DNA of 60,000 nt from Adiantum capillus-veneris (GCA_014529385.2 CM043947.1:96880036-96940035); one strand, 5' to 3'. Shown: positions 10,501-24,020, counted from the stretch's first letter. Translations and numbers: made by a program. Notes: generated from the letters alone by a model not told the origin.

Positions 10501-10824
10501 TTGCTTCAACTTCACTCTTTCTAGATTTGACTCTCTATTTTTATAGTAGCATTGGATATATTTCATTGTAATCCTCCTGTAGGTACCATGCACCATATGC
10601 ACACCTTATAGTTGCACACTCTAACTTCTTGGTCACTTGTATATTTGTACATAGATACACGATGCACTTTCACATCATTACTTATGGTTCATATTCTCAC
10701 AATTGTATAGGGGGTTAGGTTTTTCCTTTGTACTCCCCAAGGGCTTTTTCATCCAACTATAGAGACCTTTCTTTGAGTAGGTGTGTTGGAGCTATATATT
10801 GATCACTCTCCTTAGGTTTGTCTC
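10501..10824. other. Stretch downstream of the copia pseudogene
   Basis: No gene. A GGGGGTTAGG purine-rich stretch near 10709 and a TATA-like run (10791-10799) could be remains of the copia 3' end and LTR, but no second copy exists here to confirm this. Confidence 0.3.
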
Positions 10825-10834
10825 ACCAATATAT

Positions 10835-10885
<51 letters not shown>

Positions 10886-10900
10886 CATATATATATACAT

Positions 10901-10987
<87 letters not shown>

Positions 10988-11078
10988 CATATATACATAT
11001 ACACACACACATATATATAGATACACACACGCACACACACATACATACACACACACACACACACACATACATATATAT
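10825..11078. repeat. Compound (CA)n/(TA)n microsatellite
   Basis: About 250 bp of alternating CA, TA and TACA runs ending exactly where the L2 LTR starts. The long Tyr/Val/Cys/His ORFs on both strands are repeat translations, not genes. Confidence 0.95.
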
Positions 11079-11626
11079 TGCTACAGACGGAAGCACGGAG
11101 AGCCCTGCAAAATAGCAAAAACAATACTACAAGCCACGAAAAGAACAAATCTGCATACCTCGAATCACGCAAAGCATAGTCCATGTTGTACACGAGAAAA
11201 GAGAGGTAAAGAGCAAGATAGATTGAGAGAGCACATGCAGGCGCACCTCCTAGAGTGGAGTGCTACACCAACATGGCGACAGAGAAGAGGGGAGAAGAGA
11301 GGATAATAACACACACACTGGGTGCAATCTCCCCCCGTGCAAGAGTGACCATTTCCCTCTTGCACGTATTTGTTTTATAGATTTCTTAAATCGTCAATTG
11401 TGAGTACAAACTAGCCGGCTAGTCATAAATGGCCGAAGCTCATAAAGAGCACTTGAATAATACATGAAGTATATTTCCGTATGCATAGGCCTATCTCGGT
11501 CAAGCCTTTTCCACTTGTCAGCTGCAATAATTAATAGAAATATCAATTCCGTTACATACCTCTCCGTTGGAAAGCAACTGTCCGCAGTTGGGAAGATAAA
11601 ATCTCCAAACAATGCTTGTCAAAAAC
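11079..11626 (-). repeat. L2 copia-type LTR, copy a
   Basis: Starts TGCTACAG and is near-identical to 16363-16842 for over 450 bp (for example GGAGAGCCCTGCAAAATAGC, CCTCTTGCACGTATTTG, TAAATGGCCGAAGCTC). A likely outer end is ..AAAAACA at 11626, giving TG..CA termini on the minus strand. No polypurine tract, primer site or coding region adjoins it, so it is a solo or orphan LTR. Its U5 edge touches the CA/TA microsatellite. Confidence 0.7.
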
Positions 11627-11849
11627 AGTGATTAGTATGTTGTGTCAAAAACATCACATAATAAAAGAAAAATTTATGAAACTAAACAACATTAGCTTAT
11701 GCCTGCCGTCATCCACATACTACCTATTCTAGTGTCCCATACCAATAGAATAAGCAGTATATGTCATACCCTGATGAATCAGGATATCATTGGTCACACT
11801 CATCATTCAATAATCATTTCTCATCAATGTCAAATCCAATCTCATAAAT
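11627..11849. other. Short AT-rich spacer
   Basis: No gene or recognised repeat; a short ORF at 11699 has no supporting feature. Confidence 0.3.
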
Positions 11850-12420
11850 ACTGTCATGATAGAAAAGCATCGACATATATCAATTCCCAATCCAAATCCA
11901 AACCAAAATATCTTTCATTTTCTATATCCGGGTAACAAAATCATACCAGTTATAGTGGTGGCCAGTCACTGCAGCATGATTTTGTGATCGATGTTGCCTA
12001 AATTGGTGAATCTACACCCGATGTGCTGCCTAAATCGGCGGATCTACATTTGATATAAGTTCAAAAAGTGTAAATCTGTAGTTTGTTGTTGTGTTGCCTA
12101 AATCGGCGAATCTGCACTAGATGAGCATTAACACATTGCCTAAATCGGCAAATCTGTGTGCATGTGACCAATGGACTAGACAAGACATTAAAAAAATAAA
12201 AAATTTAATACATGTTTTACACCACGTTGTAGTAAGGTTGACTAACAAAGTACTTACAAATAGTTGTTTATTAACTCAAGGTACCTTGGGGCATGTGAGT
12301 AGCTGCATAGCTCAATGTGAGATGATCTCAATGAAAATTCCAGTTAATATATGTATATCCACAACGTTTGAAATTGTTGATTTAATAATAACTCAGTAGA
12401 TAATGCACGTAAGTAAAAGA
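11850..12420. repeat. Dispersed repeat R1, copy a
   Basis: Contains several spaced copies of GCCTAAATCGGCGAATCTGC-like words (about 11994-12150). Shares GCAGCATGATTTTGTGATCGA and ACCAATGGACTAGACAAG with copies at 17736-18150, 34412-34735 and 49656-50100. Homology to the last copy extends through GCA(C/A)GTAAGTAAAAGAGC near 12420. Non-coding. Confidence 0.8.
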
Positions 12421-13419
12421 GCCTTTCCTTAAAAGAAATATAAAAGAAACTAGAGTGAGGATAGAACTTAACTAACTGAAAAAATTCACAAGAAATATAT
12501 ATTAGTGTGCGTAGTCTTGATGGTACACATGCATTAAATCAAAATAAAGGCGGGTAGGTCACATTATGCTCCAAAAACTTTGAAGAGTAAAAAAAATGTG
12601 GAGCTATGAACCACATAAAAATAAATCTTTAATCAACTACAAATACAATGCTGATAAGATTATATGTTTGTTTTTTTTTCTTTTTTTTATAAACTAAACT
12701 ATAAAAATCACTATTCTTAAGTAAGATGACAACTTAAAATGAACAAATAAGGTCCTACCAAAATTGTTGGATAAATATATAAGATAGTTGCTCAAATATA
12801 TATATTTTTAAATCTTCTTTATTGTTCTTGGGAGAAATGACTAATTTGGAATTCTCTTTCAAGGCTTCTATGTCTTTAAATTTTTATTGGTCAAAATAAA
12901 AAATAAAAGCACACCAATGAGTTCATGAGCGAGAAGTGACTATTGCAGCCTAAGCCTTTTCTTGCTATTGGATTTGATTGTCTTTATGAGGCCTAGACAT
13001 GTAAAAATGGCAATCTGCAACTGCATGTGAGTTTAACATTTTTAGAGTTGCGTCACAACGTTGCTTTTTGAAATAGGGACTGGACATTCTTCAGTAGATG
13101 AGAAAATACAGAGAGATGCTAGGGCAGAACCAACATAGGGAGAGTAACTACATTTTGAAGTATAACTTCTTCACATACACAAGTTGAACATAAATGGAAC
13201 TTCTTTGTCTACAATAAATTGAACATAAGTAACCCATATGCACTGCATACAAATAAGTGCACATCCATGAGGATTTAACCTACCTCAAACTGATGCATAC
13301 GGGATTTTTCATACAACTCTGACTCCCGATTTGTTGTTGATATGGTGCACTATCTACTACCACATCTTCTCGTGAGGAGTCGCAAATACAAAGGTAGAGC
13401 ACATAGTTTGTTTTAAGAG

Positions 13420-13421
<2 letters not shown>
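12421..13421. other. AT-rich non-coding stretch
   Basis: AT-rich, with T and A runs near 12668-12690; no ORF, RNA or element recognised. Confidence 0.4.
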
Positions 13422-13514
<93 letters not shown>

Positions 13515-13565
13515 AATGATATATTAACCGTTTTTAAAAAAGCCTATGAGACTAAATTGATACAA
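13422..13565. repeat. (GA)n tract with a conserved 3' neighbour
   Basis: About 90 bp of pure GA repeat, then GATGAAATGATATATTAACCG. A GA tract inside CACTA-A (18543-18642) is followed by a similar GAAATGAAATGTTATATTAAC, so the tract belongs to a dispersed repeat rather than being an isolated microsatellite. Confidence 0.85.
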
Positions 13566-14526
13566 TTTCTTATGAATTTAATCCAATGCCTGGGTATTTA
13601 AATTAAATGAAGTAAAGTGAAAGACTGAGAACTGAAAACCTACAATCGTCAGATTAAAATCATCATGATCATCGTCAGTGCACGTGGATGCCCGACATCA
13701 AGCATTGTGCAAGAAAGTATTGCATTGAGTGCCGAAGATCTCTGTCGATGTCCGATGCTTCCATGGCATCGACCATCAACCAAGAGGGAAAGAGAAAGGA
13801 CTGAAATGAAATGTTAACAAATAAATATGAGCCCAAATTGATACAATCCATGTGAATCAAGGACAGTGCTCGTCATCCAACGTTCATCTTCTGTGGCTGA
13901 TTTGTTCGAAATCATGGAAAGCTGCTTATTTGTTGAGGCAGACCCTATAATGTGAAACAAATGAGTCACTGGTATAGGAGGAGTCTAAGATAAAGAAATG
14001 AACAAATATGGAGCCGGTGCCATTCTTGAGAGGCTCTTGGTTGTACATTGGGTTTAGGATGAGAGTTCAAACCAATCGTCAAGGCAGAGGGTCCATGACT
14101 ACATTAGACTCTCCCAAGGAAGTATCATTTTGCCTAGAAGCTTGCTACCATAGATCTTTTGTTTGATTGTATTGTAATTCTTTTGCAGTACCTCTAATAC
14201 TAAGCCCCCTGTTGTCCTCTCCGCTTCAAATGTAATTCCATACTCACCCACAGTCCAATTGACTTGACTGAGCTCAAAAATTGCAGCATTTGTTTCTCAT
14301 CCATAAACGAGCCCGCATTAGAGCTCTTTGTTGCAACCATTAGATACTCCAATGGGGAAGGAAGTAAATGGTAGGGTAGCCTCTCAACAGCAAAATGATG
14401 CATCTATCTGTGCATGCTGGAGGCACGATGGGGATGTGTGATAGAGGAGGAGGCGGTGGCTAGGTTGGGCCGAGTGAAGAGTCAAGGAGACAGAGGTTGC
14501 TGCTGCTGCAGGACGCAGGGAAGTGG
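13566..14526. other. Non-coding stretch between GA tracts
   Basis: No gene recognised. A second GAAATGAAATGTTAACAAAT word with nearby GATACAATCC occurs at about 13804-13850, echoing the sequence after the previous GA tract. Confidence 0.4.
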
Positions 14527-16349
<1,823 letters not shown>

Positions 16350-16361
16350 GCTCTCATACCA
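16350..16361 (-). other. Primer binding site beside L2-b LTR
   Basis: Minus-strand TGGTATGAGAGC, one base beyond the LTR end, matches the initiator tRNA-Met primer site of plant copia elements (TGGTATCAGAGC) with one difference. Confidence 0.75.
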
Positions 16362-16362
16362 C

Positions 16363-16842
16363 TGCTACATATGGAAGCATGGAGAGCCCTGCAAAATAGC
16401 AAAAACAATATATTACAAGCCATGAAAAGAACAAATATTCATACCTCGAATCACGCAACACATAGTCCGAGTTGTACACGAGCAAAGAGAGGCAAAGAGC
16501 AAGATAGATTGAGAAAGCACATGCAGGCGCACCTCCTAGAGTGGAGTGCTACGCAAACACGGCAAGAGAGAAGAAGGGAGAAGAGAGGAGAATAACATAG
16601 ACACTGGGTGCCATCTCCCCCCATGCAAGAGTGACCATTTCCCTCTTGCACGTATTTGTTTTATAGATTTCTTAAATGGTCAATTGTGAGTACAAACTGG
16701 CCGGCTGGTCATAAATGGCCGAAGCTCATAAAGAGCACTTGAATAATACATGAAATATATTTCCGTATGCATAGGCCTAGCTCGGTCAAGCCTTTTCCAC
16801 TTGTCACCTACAATAATTAATAGAAATATCAATTCCATTACA
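16363..16842 (-). repeat. L2 copia-type LTR, copy b
   Basis: Near-identical to 11079-11556; TGCTACAT at its left edge adjoins the primer site, so this was a 5' LTR of a minus-strand element. Its U3 side stops at 16842, where a TA/CA microsatellite begins, and the rest of the LTR is missing. Confidence 0.78.
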
Positions 16843-16917
16843 TATATACATACATACCCACACACACATACATACATATATATATGCACACACACACACA
16901 CACATGTATATATATAT
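16843..16917. repeat. (TA)n/(CA)n microsatellite
   Basis: TACATACA, CACACA and TATATA runs replacing the U3 end of L2-b. Confidence 0.9.
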
Positions 16918-16984
16918 CTTTTGGGGAAGCTCCTTGTATCTACCTTGTCTTGTATAAGTTTATATTTTTTGGATGTACTCCTAC

Positions 16985-17735
16985 ATCAACCTCCAAATGC
17001 GAGGTGGCAATGCTGAGTAGTCTTCTAATAGCCTATTTCTAAGATATGTCCAAATTAGGGTGTACCCATTGGGACCACCATCAAAGGTTGCAGCATTCTG
17101 TGCTTCTTAGATTGTAACCAACATCCACACTTGAAGATGTGTTAGGCCAATTTGAAGGTCTGTATCTCCACTTTTAATTAGCCCAAAAATTAACTGAAAG
17201 CTAGAAACCTTAAATTTCCATTGCATTATACACATATGAGTTAGACTCTTCCACCAAGATATGACATACATACAATTCATGAAAACATGTTTCATATTTT
17301 TGAGCCTCTTATAGATGCTACATAAGCCATTCATCACATTTTTCCTTAGTTGTATCTTCCCTATTGGCAAACCTTCTATAATAACTCTCCACAGGAAAGT
17401 TTTATGCATGTATGCACGCTTGTATTCCCAAACCTGTTGTTGAAGGTGCTGCATCCACCATTCCCTACTCCTGGAGGGATCCGACATTTGATTACATTTA
17501 ACATGGATTTCATTGGATGGTTGAATCAACCGATAAAAACTTTTGGTAGGCAAAGTCTACCAATGCATCAAGTGAAAGTGCATTTTCAAGTCTCTGACTC
17601 GCTGAGAAGAATCCACAATACCCGACATTGGCAGACTGAACACACAAGCACTAAGTAGTGACCATGGTATTTTGAACCCATCCCCCAATTTATATCTGTA
17701 CCTGGCATCCTAAAAAGCCACAACCTCTCGAGTAG
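16985..17735 (-). pseudogene. LINE ORF2 C-terminal fragment (zf-RVT)
   Basis: The zinc-binding region found after the RT of plant L1-type LINEs. In the 17553-17107 frame: REWWMQHLQQQVW, then YMHKTFLWRVIIEGLPIGK (the FLWR..GLP block), LRKNVMNGLCSIYKRL and KNMKHVFMNCMYVISWWK (H..F..C..W block). Cysteines of the first CxxC pair are reduced to one (LCSIY). Weaker coding similarity continues on both sides with stops (DYSALPPRIW at the left; MSGIVDSSQRVRDL at the right). RT and endonuclease domains and a poly(A) end are not present. Confidence 0.75.
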
Positions 17736-18150
17736 TTTTTGCCTACAAAGTCGTCCTCGCTATAGTCCACCCTATGAGTGTCTCTATATAACGATGCTAT
17801 GAGTTTTGAGCATCGATAAGATTAAGCATCTCTTGTAGTAAAGAAGTCATCATAGAATAAATCTGAATCCAAATCCAAAATCACTTCCATTTTATACTTG
17901 AGTAACAAAATCATACTAGGGGCAATGTTGGCTAGCCATTGCAACATGATTTTGTAGTTGGTATTGCCTAAACTAGTGAATCAACACCAACAAGACATGA
18001 TACCTAAATCAGCAAATCTCCACTCGTTTTACCGAATTTGAGAAATTTGGCACTGATACTGTTTAAACTAGTAAACTTTTATTTGTTGGTGTGCTACCTA
18101 AAGTCAGAGAGATATTTAAGACAATCTCTCATAAAAGAATCAATGTCAAG
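17736..18150. repeat. Dispersed repeat R1, copy b
   Basis: Starts with GTTTTTGCCTACAAAGTCGT and a TCGCTAT-containing segment ending TCTTGTAGTA, like a CACTA terminus, then ATCATAGAATAAATC, CAAAATCATACTAGGGGC, TTGCCTAAACTAGTGAATC and GGCACTGATACTGTTTAAAC. The uninterrupted last segment is the empty-site reference for Gypsy-B. Confidence 0.8.
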
Positions 18151-18191
18151 ACCTTTAGGAAGATGCTCATAGCTCCATGTGGGTTATGGTG

Positions 18192-18395
18192 TGCCACACT
18201 ACAACACTACATGAAGATATCGACGCGTATATATTGACGGCCATGCTTTTCCACGTGTATATCTACGTAATTAGCGTGCGTCGCTATACGTGTCGCTATA
18301 CGCGTCGCAGTGTGCGTCGATATACGCATGGAAAGGATTTATTTTCCACGTGTATATCGATGCGTATATCCACGCATATAGCGACGCAAAAAAAT
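18192..18395 (+). repeat. CACTA-A left terminus and subterminal repeats
   Basis: CCA duplication, CACTACAAC inverted terminus, then alternating GATATCGACGCG, CGTCGCTATACG and TATATCGATGCG words in both orientations: the transposase-binding type of subterminal region. Confidence 0.88.
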
Positions 18396-18540
18396 TTGGG
18401 GGAAAAAAGTGAAACCCGCGCGCAGGGGCCATTTTCACGTGCTCATATCTTGGCCGAAACCTGCTGTGCAGGTATTATGTCCATCTCCGCCCCCCCAACC
18501 CCTCCTCTCTCTCTCTCTCTACATCGTGTGTGTGTGTGTG

Positions 18541-18700
<160 letters not shown>

Positions 18701-19056
18701 ACGTCTTCGAAAGGCCAAAGTGACCTATGAGACATGAGACAAGAAAGTTACAATGTGATGGATCTGATACAAAGTCAGAGTAAGAAGATGACAAAATAAA
18801 ATATTATGGAATCCTAAACTGCTGGGTGTGGACTAAACGGCTAAACCAGCTAGCTTGGATAGGTAGATCATAGGAGATCCAGTATCTCTCGCTAGTGGAT
18901 CTCATCAATCTCCTCCATGGTCAGTAGTCTGACCGGGCGTTGTGCATGTCGAGCGAAAGTGACCTAGCTAGATCCTCTGATACAGCCTCTCTCAATGTTG
19001 TGTAGTCCTCCGTAGTCGTGGGTGTCTAGATCACCCTACCTCAGTCGCTCGTTTGA

Positions 19057-19073
19057 TCAGTAAAGAGATAGGG

Positions 19074-19117
<44 letters not shown>

Positions 19118-19142
19118 GAAGTAGAGAGATAGAGAAAGAGAG

Positions 19143-19240
<98 letters not shown>

Positions 19241-19340
19241 GGAAGTGGAGAGCGAGGCAGAGAGAGATAGGAAAATAGGGAAATAGAGAGAGAAAGAGAG
19301 ATAGCGAGAGAGAAAGAACGAGAGATAGGGTACGTAGACA
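19057..19340. repeat. GA and TA tracts in CACTA-A
   Basis: (GA)n at about 19079-19114 and 19177-19238, with (TA)n at 19143-19177 between, then degenerate GATAGGGAAATAGAGAG. No gene. Confidence 0.9.
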
Positions 19341-19439
19341 GAGAAGAAACTATGGAACTAAAAGAGGCAAAGGGGTTTAATTTTCCTGCTACATGCATTG
19401 CCATGTACACTTGGGAGTGCACGTATGTGTCTACCCATA

Positions 19440-19560
19440 TAGGATTTGACCAATAAAGACGAGATTTTATCCCGGTGGTCCTGATCTCCGTACACCTCTG
19501 GACCGAGGTGTACGGAGATTGGGCAAGACTAGAGAATGCGAGGTAGTTTACATTGTGAGG
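19440..19560 (-). repeat. Palindromic repeat unit inside CACTA-A
   Basis: One unit of the family arrayed at 2891-3560, inverted. Its centre is a perfect 15-bp inverted repeat, ATCTCCGTACACCTC (19484-19498) and its reverse complement (19505-19519), with a 6-nt loop. Confidence 0.88.
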
Positions 19561-19561
19561 A

Positions 19562-19610
<49 letters not shown>
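19562..19610. repeat. (TA)n microsatellite
   Basis: About 49 bp of TA repeat upstream of the TNP2 gene. Confidence 0.95.
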
Positions 19611-19615
<5 letters not shown>

Positions 19616-19639
19616 AACATTCATAATCATTGTAGATGG

Positions 19640-20148
19640 CAATGTCATCAACTAACATGGAGGAAAAGATTGCATGCTCGTGAACGCTCTGCAAGTATCA
19701 AATCCTGCGCAAGCGTAGGATATGTAATGAGCATGTGCACAAGTACGGAGAGTTTGCTAGAAAAATCGTACAGAATCTGCGATATGACTCCTACAGAACG
19801 GGCATTGATTTCTGCGACATAGCACCTACATCTGTGAGAGAGAGAAAAAAGATTATGCGTGAAGGTCCCGACCAATATAGAGCCACGGATGGAAGCAGAA
19901 AAGGGCTTACAGACAGAAGACGATGGCATGGAGGAGATGTTGGATGCCTTCTTCCAGACAAGCGAGGAGAACACGAACGAAGCAGCACCAGAAGTCGTGC
20001 GCCTATCTCTTGAAGACATGTTGAGGAAGTTGGCACGTCAACCAATCTATGAAGGCGCCAAAATATCTGTGCTTCGTACTTGTCTGGCGTTTTTGAATCT
20101 TCAGTCAGTGTACGAGTGGTCAGATGCAAGCGTCACTATTTTGTTTAG
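19640..20148 (+). pseudogene. CACTA-A TNP2 transposase, 5' exon region
   Basis: The conserved part (about 19859-20148) reads through an acidic stretch to LSLEDMLRKLARQPIYEGAK, ISVLRTCLAFLNLQSVYEW and SDASVTILFR, then splices at AG|GTACGT. The same protein segment and intron position are found in CACTA-C at 2.2-2.5 kb. Sequence before 19859 (HVHKYGEFARKIVQNLRYDS in another frame) probably holds the N-terminal DNA-binding domain but is broken. The start codon is uncertain. Confidence 0.75.
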
Positions 20149-20229
20149 GTACGTAATTTACAGAAGATATTTTCCGATTGCAACGGTGATGTGCTCGGAG
20201 AGCTTTTTAATTTAATGTGTCTTAAACAG
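20149..20229 (+). other. Intron in CACTA-A TNP2
   Basis: 81-nt GT-AG intron (GTACGTAA ... CTTAAACAG); joining the exons gives ..TILFR LLREQLL.. in one frame. An intron in the same place is seen in CACTA-C. Confidence 0.8.
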
Positions 20230-22332
20230 GTTATTGCGGGAGCAACTTCTCCCGGCTGGTAATGAAATGCCCCCCTCCAGGCTAGATGCAAAGCAACTTC
20301 TGACCTCAGTTGGCTTGGACTACAACAAGATTCATGCATGTCCAAATGATTGCATTCTTTTTCGCAATGAATTCGCAGATTGTCTATCGTGTCCTAAGTG
20401 CGGATCAATGCGCTACAAACAAGATGCAGTTGGCGAGAAAGTGCCAGCTAAAGTGTTGCGGCATTTCCCTATTATTCCTAGAATAAAAAGCATGTTTCAT
20501 TGTGGTTCCATTGCAAAGTTGATGAAGTGGCATTCTACGAATAGATCCACTAACGCAACATTTAGGGTGCCCGCTGATTCAAAGGCTTGGAGGCACATTG
20601 AAGATACCTGGCCACATTTTAAGAGTGAACCACGCAATTTGCATTTGGGCATGGCAATGGATGGAGTCAATCCATTTTCCTTGAGAAGCTTGTCATGGAG
20701 GACTTTGCCTGTGTGCCTTATCAATTACAACCTCCCGCCGTGGCTTGCCATCAAGAAGGGTCATTTGATATTAAGCTTGATTGTACCTGGTAAGTTCAAG
20801 GCAAAAAACATGGATGTTTATCTAGCTCCACTAGTTGACAATCTCTAGGAGTTATGGCATGGGATCGACATAGCAGATGCGGTTGAACCAGTAGGACAAC
20901 AGCATGCAAGGATCCATGGACTTCTTATGTGGACTATGCATGATTGGCCAGGATACGGAGAAGCTTCTGGTAATGGTTATTGATTTACAAAATTCTCCCT
21001 ATTCGCAAGCCCTTTGCCTTGGCCTGATTCATGCTTTAATATATGCAGAGCTAACAACTTTGGGATACAATGCATGTCCAATTTGCGGGCAGTCTTTGGA
21101 TGTGCGTTATTCTGCCTCTCTTCGAAAGACAATTTATCAAGGCCACCACCGTTATCTTCCAGATGGCCATCACTTGCGTTAAGGTCATCTTGGTCAAGTC
21201 GAATGTCGTCCTATGCATGTACAAGAGTGGCGTCGCCGATGGGAGTAACATGAGGGGCAACCTGTTCCAGGAAATAAACGTTTGTCCATTCTCCATACGT
21301 TGCCATACTGGGGTGATCTACTAATTAACCTTTTGGTGGATCCAATGCATATATTCAAGAATGTGGGAGAGCTCCTTTGGAAGACAATCATGGGAATGAA
21401 AGACAATCGAGCTTCACGAGATGATTTGCAGTCAGTTGGAAAGATGCCAGAGCTATGGCCTTTCACCAATGCAGCTGGCCAAACAAAACTTCCAAGAGCG
21501 CCATGGGTATTGCTAAAAAACGAAGAGCGACAAGTGAAAAGGGTGATTTCAGAGTTCAGGACGCCAACTGGATTTATGCGATGTCTCAAGACAACATTCA
21601 CCCGTGATGATCAACTGTCAGGATTGAAATCGCATGACTGGCATAAGTTCTTGCAATTCATTCTTCCAATTGCGATCAAGGGGTGTTTAACGGAGGAAGT
21701 GCAGACCTGCATATACAAGATTTCAGAGCTAGTGTGGTGGATCTCTTCCAAGGAGATACGGGAGGAATCTATTGCAGTCGCAAGGGCTAACTCCATTGAG
21801 GCAGTTTTCATGATTGAGAAGTATCTACCCACGAGCTGCCTAACTATCCAGATGCACTTGCTCGTCCATGTAGTAGATGAGGTTGCAGTGGTAGGTACAG
21901 TCCACAGCCGTTGGATGTTCTTTCTAGAGCGGTTCATGAAAACACTTAAGGGTTTTGTTCGCCAAAAAGCACGTCCAAAGGGGAGCATGGAAGAAGGATG
22001 GCTGGTGCAAGAGTCTCTTGTATTGACGACCGAATTTCTATCCGTTTCTGACCCAGAAATGCCTCGACTGTGGAGCAATGAGGAGGATGCAAGACTGGTG
22101 GGAGAGGAGCCGCAAGGGCAAGGGGTGCCGAAGAAAATGAACCAGGCCATGCGAGAAAAGATCATGAAGTTCTGTATACTAAATTCAGCGCCGATGCAAA
22201 AATGGCTTGAAAGGTACGAAGAAGAGAAAGAGAACGCAATAGGGAGTGACAGGATTTCAGGCGAAGTCGAACGACTAGAGGCTTACCCTTGCCAGACTAT
22301 CTCGCTCCTCTACCTAAATTCCCTACAATGGA
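20230..22332 (+). pseudogene. CACTA-A TNP2 transposase core with DUF4218
   Basis: TNP2 cuts the element ends and rejoins them elsewhere. In order: GLDYNKIHACPNDCILFRNE, a CLSCPKCG zinc pair, LRHFPIIPRIKSMF, GMAMDGVNPF (candidate first catalytic Asp), NLPPWLAIKKGHLILSLIVP, an in-frame TAG at 20847 (before ELWHGI), a frame change to NACPICGQSL, and VDPMHIFKNVGELLW (second Asp region). DUF4218 follows: GLKSHDWHKFLQFILPIAIK, LTIQMHLLVHVVDEV and HSRWMFFLERFMKTLKGFVR. At least one stop and two frameshifts inactivate it. The gene is interrupted at 22333 by a solo LTR. Confidence 0.9.
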
Positions 22333-23008
22333 TGTTAAGTATTGAGCCTGATTTACCCTTGTAATTTTCTGTGGTAAAAGCGCACATTTGTAAGGCCCCC
22401 ATTATGAGGAGAAGCCATCGTGCGTGAAAAAAAATCACTCACCGAAAACCAAAATTTTCACGGACAAGAATCAGGGGCAACTTTAAAGGCCTCGGGGGCG
22501 GAGGCCCCCGATACTTTTTTTTTCGCCGGAATATTATGGCCGGACGACGGCCGGAAAGTGGTCGGAAAACAACCAGTCGGTTGGTCAGTGGCCTGTAGTC
22601 AATGGCCGATGGCCGGTGGTAGGAAGTCAATGGCTGGTGGCAGGTGGTCGGAAGTCAATGGCCGGTGGCCGAATTCAAAAGCGGACTTGTCTTCTCAAGG
22701 GCGGCCACACATGGGCGGATTGGAGGGTCCAATTTGGACTTATTCTCACAAGGGCGGCTACACATGGCTGTCTCTCATAAGAGAGGGCAGCCCTTTTGGC
22801 CTATAAAAGGAGGCCATTTCTACACACATTTCATAGTGTGAAGTTGATGCAACAAGGTGAGTGTGAGGTGGTGAGAGTGAAGGAAGGTGGGAGCTCCATT
22901 AAGGGTATAATCCCTTTGTAAACTACTTCTTTTTTTGAAGTACTAAAGCCATTGAGTGGCTGCTTTCCCGTGGACGTAGCCCACATTGGGTGAACCACGT
23001 ATATCGTG

Positions 23009-23045
<37 letters not shown>

Positions 23046-23129
23046 CTATAATCTCGTGTATATAAATCTGTCTCTCTCCATTAAGTAATCTACTCAATTA
23101 TCTATTTAGCTACGTCTTATTTCCTAACA
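22333..23129 (+). mobile_element. Solo LTR of the Copia-1 family in CACTA-A TNP2
   Basis: A 797-bp LTR, TGTTAAGTATTG..TTCCTAACA, same family as both Copia-1 LTRs (38253-39074, 43059-43844). Flanks are ATGGA and ATGGC, a 5-bp target duplication with one difference. It contains TATAAAA at 22802-22808, a GGCCGGTGGCC minisatellite (22590-22675) and a CT tract (23012-23041). Removing it with one duplication joins ..KFPTM to AWLDKTVRAAR in frame, so it landed in a coding exon. Confidence 0.92.
22802..22808 (+). promoter_or_regulatory. TATA box of the solo LTR
   Basis: TATAAAA in the conserved context GGCCTATAAAAGGAGGCC, also present in both Copia-1 LTRs; likely the LTR core promoter. Confidence 0.7.
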
Positions 23130-23928
23130 ATGGCATGGTTGGACAAGACAGTGAGAGCAGCTCGATAGATCAGAGAACCCATATCTCTAGAAGAGGAAGA
23201 GTTGGCTATTGGATGTGACTATCATACATACATGGCACTGTGTTCGCATGGAAAGCATTTCAGAACACAAAAAATTGACAGCAGAAGAAACACGTTTGAC
23301 AGTGGGGTAATGGTTAGTTTCATGCAAAAGAGCAGGGCCAGTGCTAGAGACACGAATGAAAGCACTAGCAACCTGGATTACTGTGGTCTGGTGTCAGATA
23401 TCCTGAAAGTAAGCTTCAAGCGGTTTGAGATGTTTTTGTTGGATGTGAAGTGGTTCAAGGTGATTACTTCTGATCGCAATGCAATGGTACGCAGAGATGG
23501 AAACAAACTTGTGCAAATAGAATTCTACAAAGATTTGGACAGATGCGAGCGACACATTTGCTCTCCCCGAACATTGCGAGCAATTGGTCTTTGTACCGGA
23601 CCCTCGAGAGCGACAATGGTGGTTTGTGGTTCAGGTTGCTCCAAGAAATAAACAAGTATTTGAAGGGCAAGATCTCCTGGAGGAAAGTGAGTCAGACGAC
23701 GTCCATACTACTGTGACATTCGATGAGATGGACGAAGGTATGGCAGAGGAAGATGACAGATATACGAGGGATGACGCAGACAAGCCAGAATTGACACTTG
23801 TAGATGAAGATGCAATGGATGAAGACAATCTTCCAGAACGAGTTGGGGCAGAGTTATGTTTGCAATTAGAGATAGACGATGATACGGTGCAAGATCTTAT
23901 CGATGATGCCTCACTCGTCAAGGCCTAG
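23130..23928 (+). pseudogene. CACTA-A TNP2 C-terminal part (DUF4216)
   Basis: Continues TNP2 after the solo LTR: AWLDKTVRAAR, EEEELAIGCDYHTYMALC, KHFRTQKIDSRRNTFDSGVM, then DUF4216 (LDYCGLVSDILKVSFKRFEM, DVKWFKVITSDRNA). A stop follows VRAAR and a one-base shift near 23520 moves the frame to FALPEHCEQLVFVPDP and RQWWFVVQVAPRNKQVFEG. An acidic tail ends at 23928. CACTA-B has two introns here (80 and 81 nt) that this copy lacks. Confidence 0.85.
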
Positions 23929-24020
23929 GCCTGTAAGTGTTTGTGTGAAGATGTTGATTTAAAATTAAGCTTAAAGTTAATTTAAAAAATTGTGTTCTGA
24001 CGCTTTATTTTACTTTCTTT

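Noticed and set aside
10781-11306. Long Tyr/His/Thr/Val/Cys ORFs on both strands
   Set aside because: Translations of the CA/TA microsatellite; present in all frames.
22420-22841. ORFs rich in Gly/Arg/Trp in the copia LTRs (also 38541-38986 and 43332-43738)
   Set aside because: They recur in each LTR copy because they translate the GGCCGGTGGCC minisatellite; LTRs of this family are not expected to code.
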